The notes under the pieces: model-generated
The model's database searches: none
Seen by the model: only the letters and a program-made list of their open reading frames with translations
Told to the model about the DNA's origin: nothing
Source of the DNA: Actinomycetota bacterium
Lineage (GTDB): Bacteria > Actinomycetota > Acidimicrobiia > Acidimicrobiales > Microtrichaceae
Length of the DNA stretch: 5,547 bases
Assembly: GCA_018268735.1 (NCBI GenBank)
Contig: JAFDWA010000137.1
Coordinates: 1 to 5,547, forward strand
Direction: 5' to 3'
Position numbers and translations under genes: made by a program
Shown here: piece by piece, positions 4,491 through 5,547 of the stretch
Position numbering within the stretch: the stretch's first letter is position 1
Layout of the letters: each line of letters starts with the position of its first letter

Positions 4491-5547
4491 TGCTTGAAGT
4501 GGCGCTCGCCGGTCATCACCATCGCGAGCCCGCGTTCGTTCGCTGCATCGACGACCTCCTCGTCACGGATCGACCCACCGGGTTGGATCACCGAGGTCAC
4601 GCCCTGGTCGGCAACCGCGTCGAGTCCGTCGCGGAACGGGAAGAAGGCGTCGCTCGCCCCCGCTCCCCCGTCGGCCCGACCGTCCGCCTTGCGCCCTGCG
4701 ATCTGCGCGGCGTCGACCCTGCTCTGCTGACCTGCACCGATCCCGAACGCCTGGCCGTCCTTGACCAGCACGATCGTGTTCGACGTCACCCGCGCTGCGA
4801 GCCGCCATGCGAGCTCGAGGTCACGCCACTCCTGATCGCTCGGCCGGCGCTCGGTGACCACCTGCCACGCGGTCCGGTCCACGGTGACGACGTCGCGGGT
4901 CTGCACGAGCAGCCCGCCGTCGACGCTGCGCACGTCCAGGGGCGGGACCGTCGGTGACGGCGCGGTGAGGATGCGGAGGTTGCGCTTCTCCATCAGGACG
5001 AGCAGCGCGTCGTCGTCGTAGCCGGGGGCGACGATCACCTCGGTGAACACCGAGGCGAGCGCCCGTGCCATCTCGACGGGGACCGTGCGGTTGACCGCGA
5101 CGATCCCACCGAACGCGGAGGTCGGGTCGCACTCGTGGGCACGGAGGTAGGCCGTGGTGATGTCCTCGGCGACGGCCGCGCCACAGGGGTTCGCGTGCTT
5201 GATGATCACCGCCGCTGGGTCATCGCCGAGCGAGTGGACCAGACGCCACGCGGCGTCGGCGTCGTAGACGTTGAGGTACGACATCTCCTTGCCACCGTGC
5301 TGGACCGCGCGATCCCAGCAGCTGTCGCCACGGAAGGAGTAGCGGGCGCCGACCTGATGCGGGTTCTCGCCGTAGCGAAGCGTCTGCGCGAGCGTCGCCG
5401 AGAGGTGCAGCGTCGGCGGCAGCGGAGCATGCGCCTCTGGAAGCGGCGGCTGCTCGCCGGGGCCGCCGACATCGAACCACTCGACGATCGCGCTGTCGTA
5501 TGCGGCGGTGTGCGCGAACGCGTCGCGTGCGAGGCGACGGCGCGTCT
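4487..5547 (-). CDS. purH: PurH, AICAR transformylase / IMP cyclohydrolase, 5' end missing
   Basis: The last 352 residues of the bifunctional enzyme for the final two steps of purine synthesis: AICAR plus 10-formyl-THF to FAICAR, then ring closure to IMP. The frame is open to the window edge, so roughly 170 N-terminal residues are missing, including most of the IMP cyclohydrolase domain. Fragment positions: TRRRLARDAFAHTAAYD (1-17), end of the cyclohydrolase part; LRYGENPHQ (56-64); the transformylase catalytic KHANPCG with Lys116-His117; SAFGGI (143-148); KRNLRIL; SNTIVLVKDG; GIGAGQQSR (268-276); DAFFPFRDG (299-307); QPGGSIRDEE (321-330); and the terminal TGERHFKH. All transformylase landmarks are present, so that domain looks intact. 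An internal Met at 5284 is not the start, since conserved PurH sequence continues upstream of it. On the same strand as folD and metF but separated from them by two opposite-strand genes. Confidence 0.95.
   Translation of the reverse strand, partial: TRRRLARDAFAHTAAYDSAIVEWFDVGGPGEQPPLPEAHAPLPPTLHLSATLAQTLRYGENPHQVGARYSFRGDSCWDRAVQHGGKEMSYLNVYDADAAWRLVHSLGDDPAAVIIKHANPCGAAVAEDITTAYLRAHECDPTSAFGGIVAVNRTVPVEMARALASVFTEVIVAPGYDDDALLVLMEKRNLRILTAPSPTVPPLDVRSVDGGLLVQTRDVVTVDRTAWQVVTERRPSDQEWRDLELAWRLAARVTSNTIVLVKDGQAFGIGAGQQSRVDAAQIAGRKADGRADGGAGASDAFFPFRDGLDAVADQGVTSVIQPGGSIRDEEVVDAANERGLAMVMTGERHFKH

Noticed and set aside
4487..5284. purH starting at the ATG at 5284
   Set aside because: Conserved PurH sequence (LRYGENPHQ, AFAHTAAYD) continues in frame upstream of this ATG to the window edge, so it is an internal methionine and the gene is cut by the window.

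Overview
The window is high-GC DNA with dense coding on both strands. Its features suggest an actinomycete, plausibly an Acidimicrobiia-type lineage: actinobacterial-style FolD and MetF sequences, several TANNNT -10 elements placed right next to start codons (leaderless transcription), GTG starts, and an alanine-rich lipoprotein signal. The taxonomic placement is inference from composition and protein style; no rRNA or marker gene is present.

Layout. Positions 1-386 are mostly non-coding: a possible gene start runs off the left edge on the minus strand (GTG at 53), with a candidate promoter at 139-168. Next come metF (387-1301) and folD (1298-2179), both on the minus strand and joined by an ATGA overlap. 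Between folD and the next gene is a compact divergent promoter region (2180-2335). On the plus strand follow a 102-residue coiled-coil protein with a C-terminal membrane segment (2336-2644) and a large predicted lipoprotein, probably a beta-propeller (about 2706-4433). The right end holds the C-terminal two thirds of purH on the minus strand (4487 to beyond 5547), convergent with the lipoprotein gene.

How the genes fit together. PurH, FolD and MetF are all tetrahydrofolate one-carbon enzymes. FolD interconverts 5,10-methylene-THF and 10-formyl-THF, PurH spends 10-formyl-THF on AICAR in purine synthesis, and MetF reduces 5,10-methylene-THF to 5-methyl-THF for methionine. They lie on one strand in the order purH-folD-metF, but a two-gene plus-strand block of unknown function separates purH from folD, so folD appears to have its own promoter. 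The metabolic genes are ordinary. The least understood parts are the coiled-coil/membrane protein, the lipoprotein beside it, and the promoter architecture. No mobile element, CRISPR array, tRNA or rRNA was seen.
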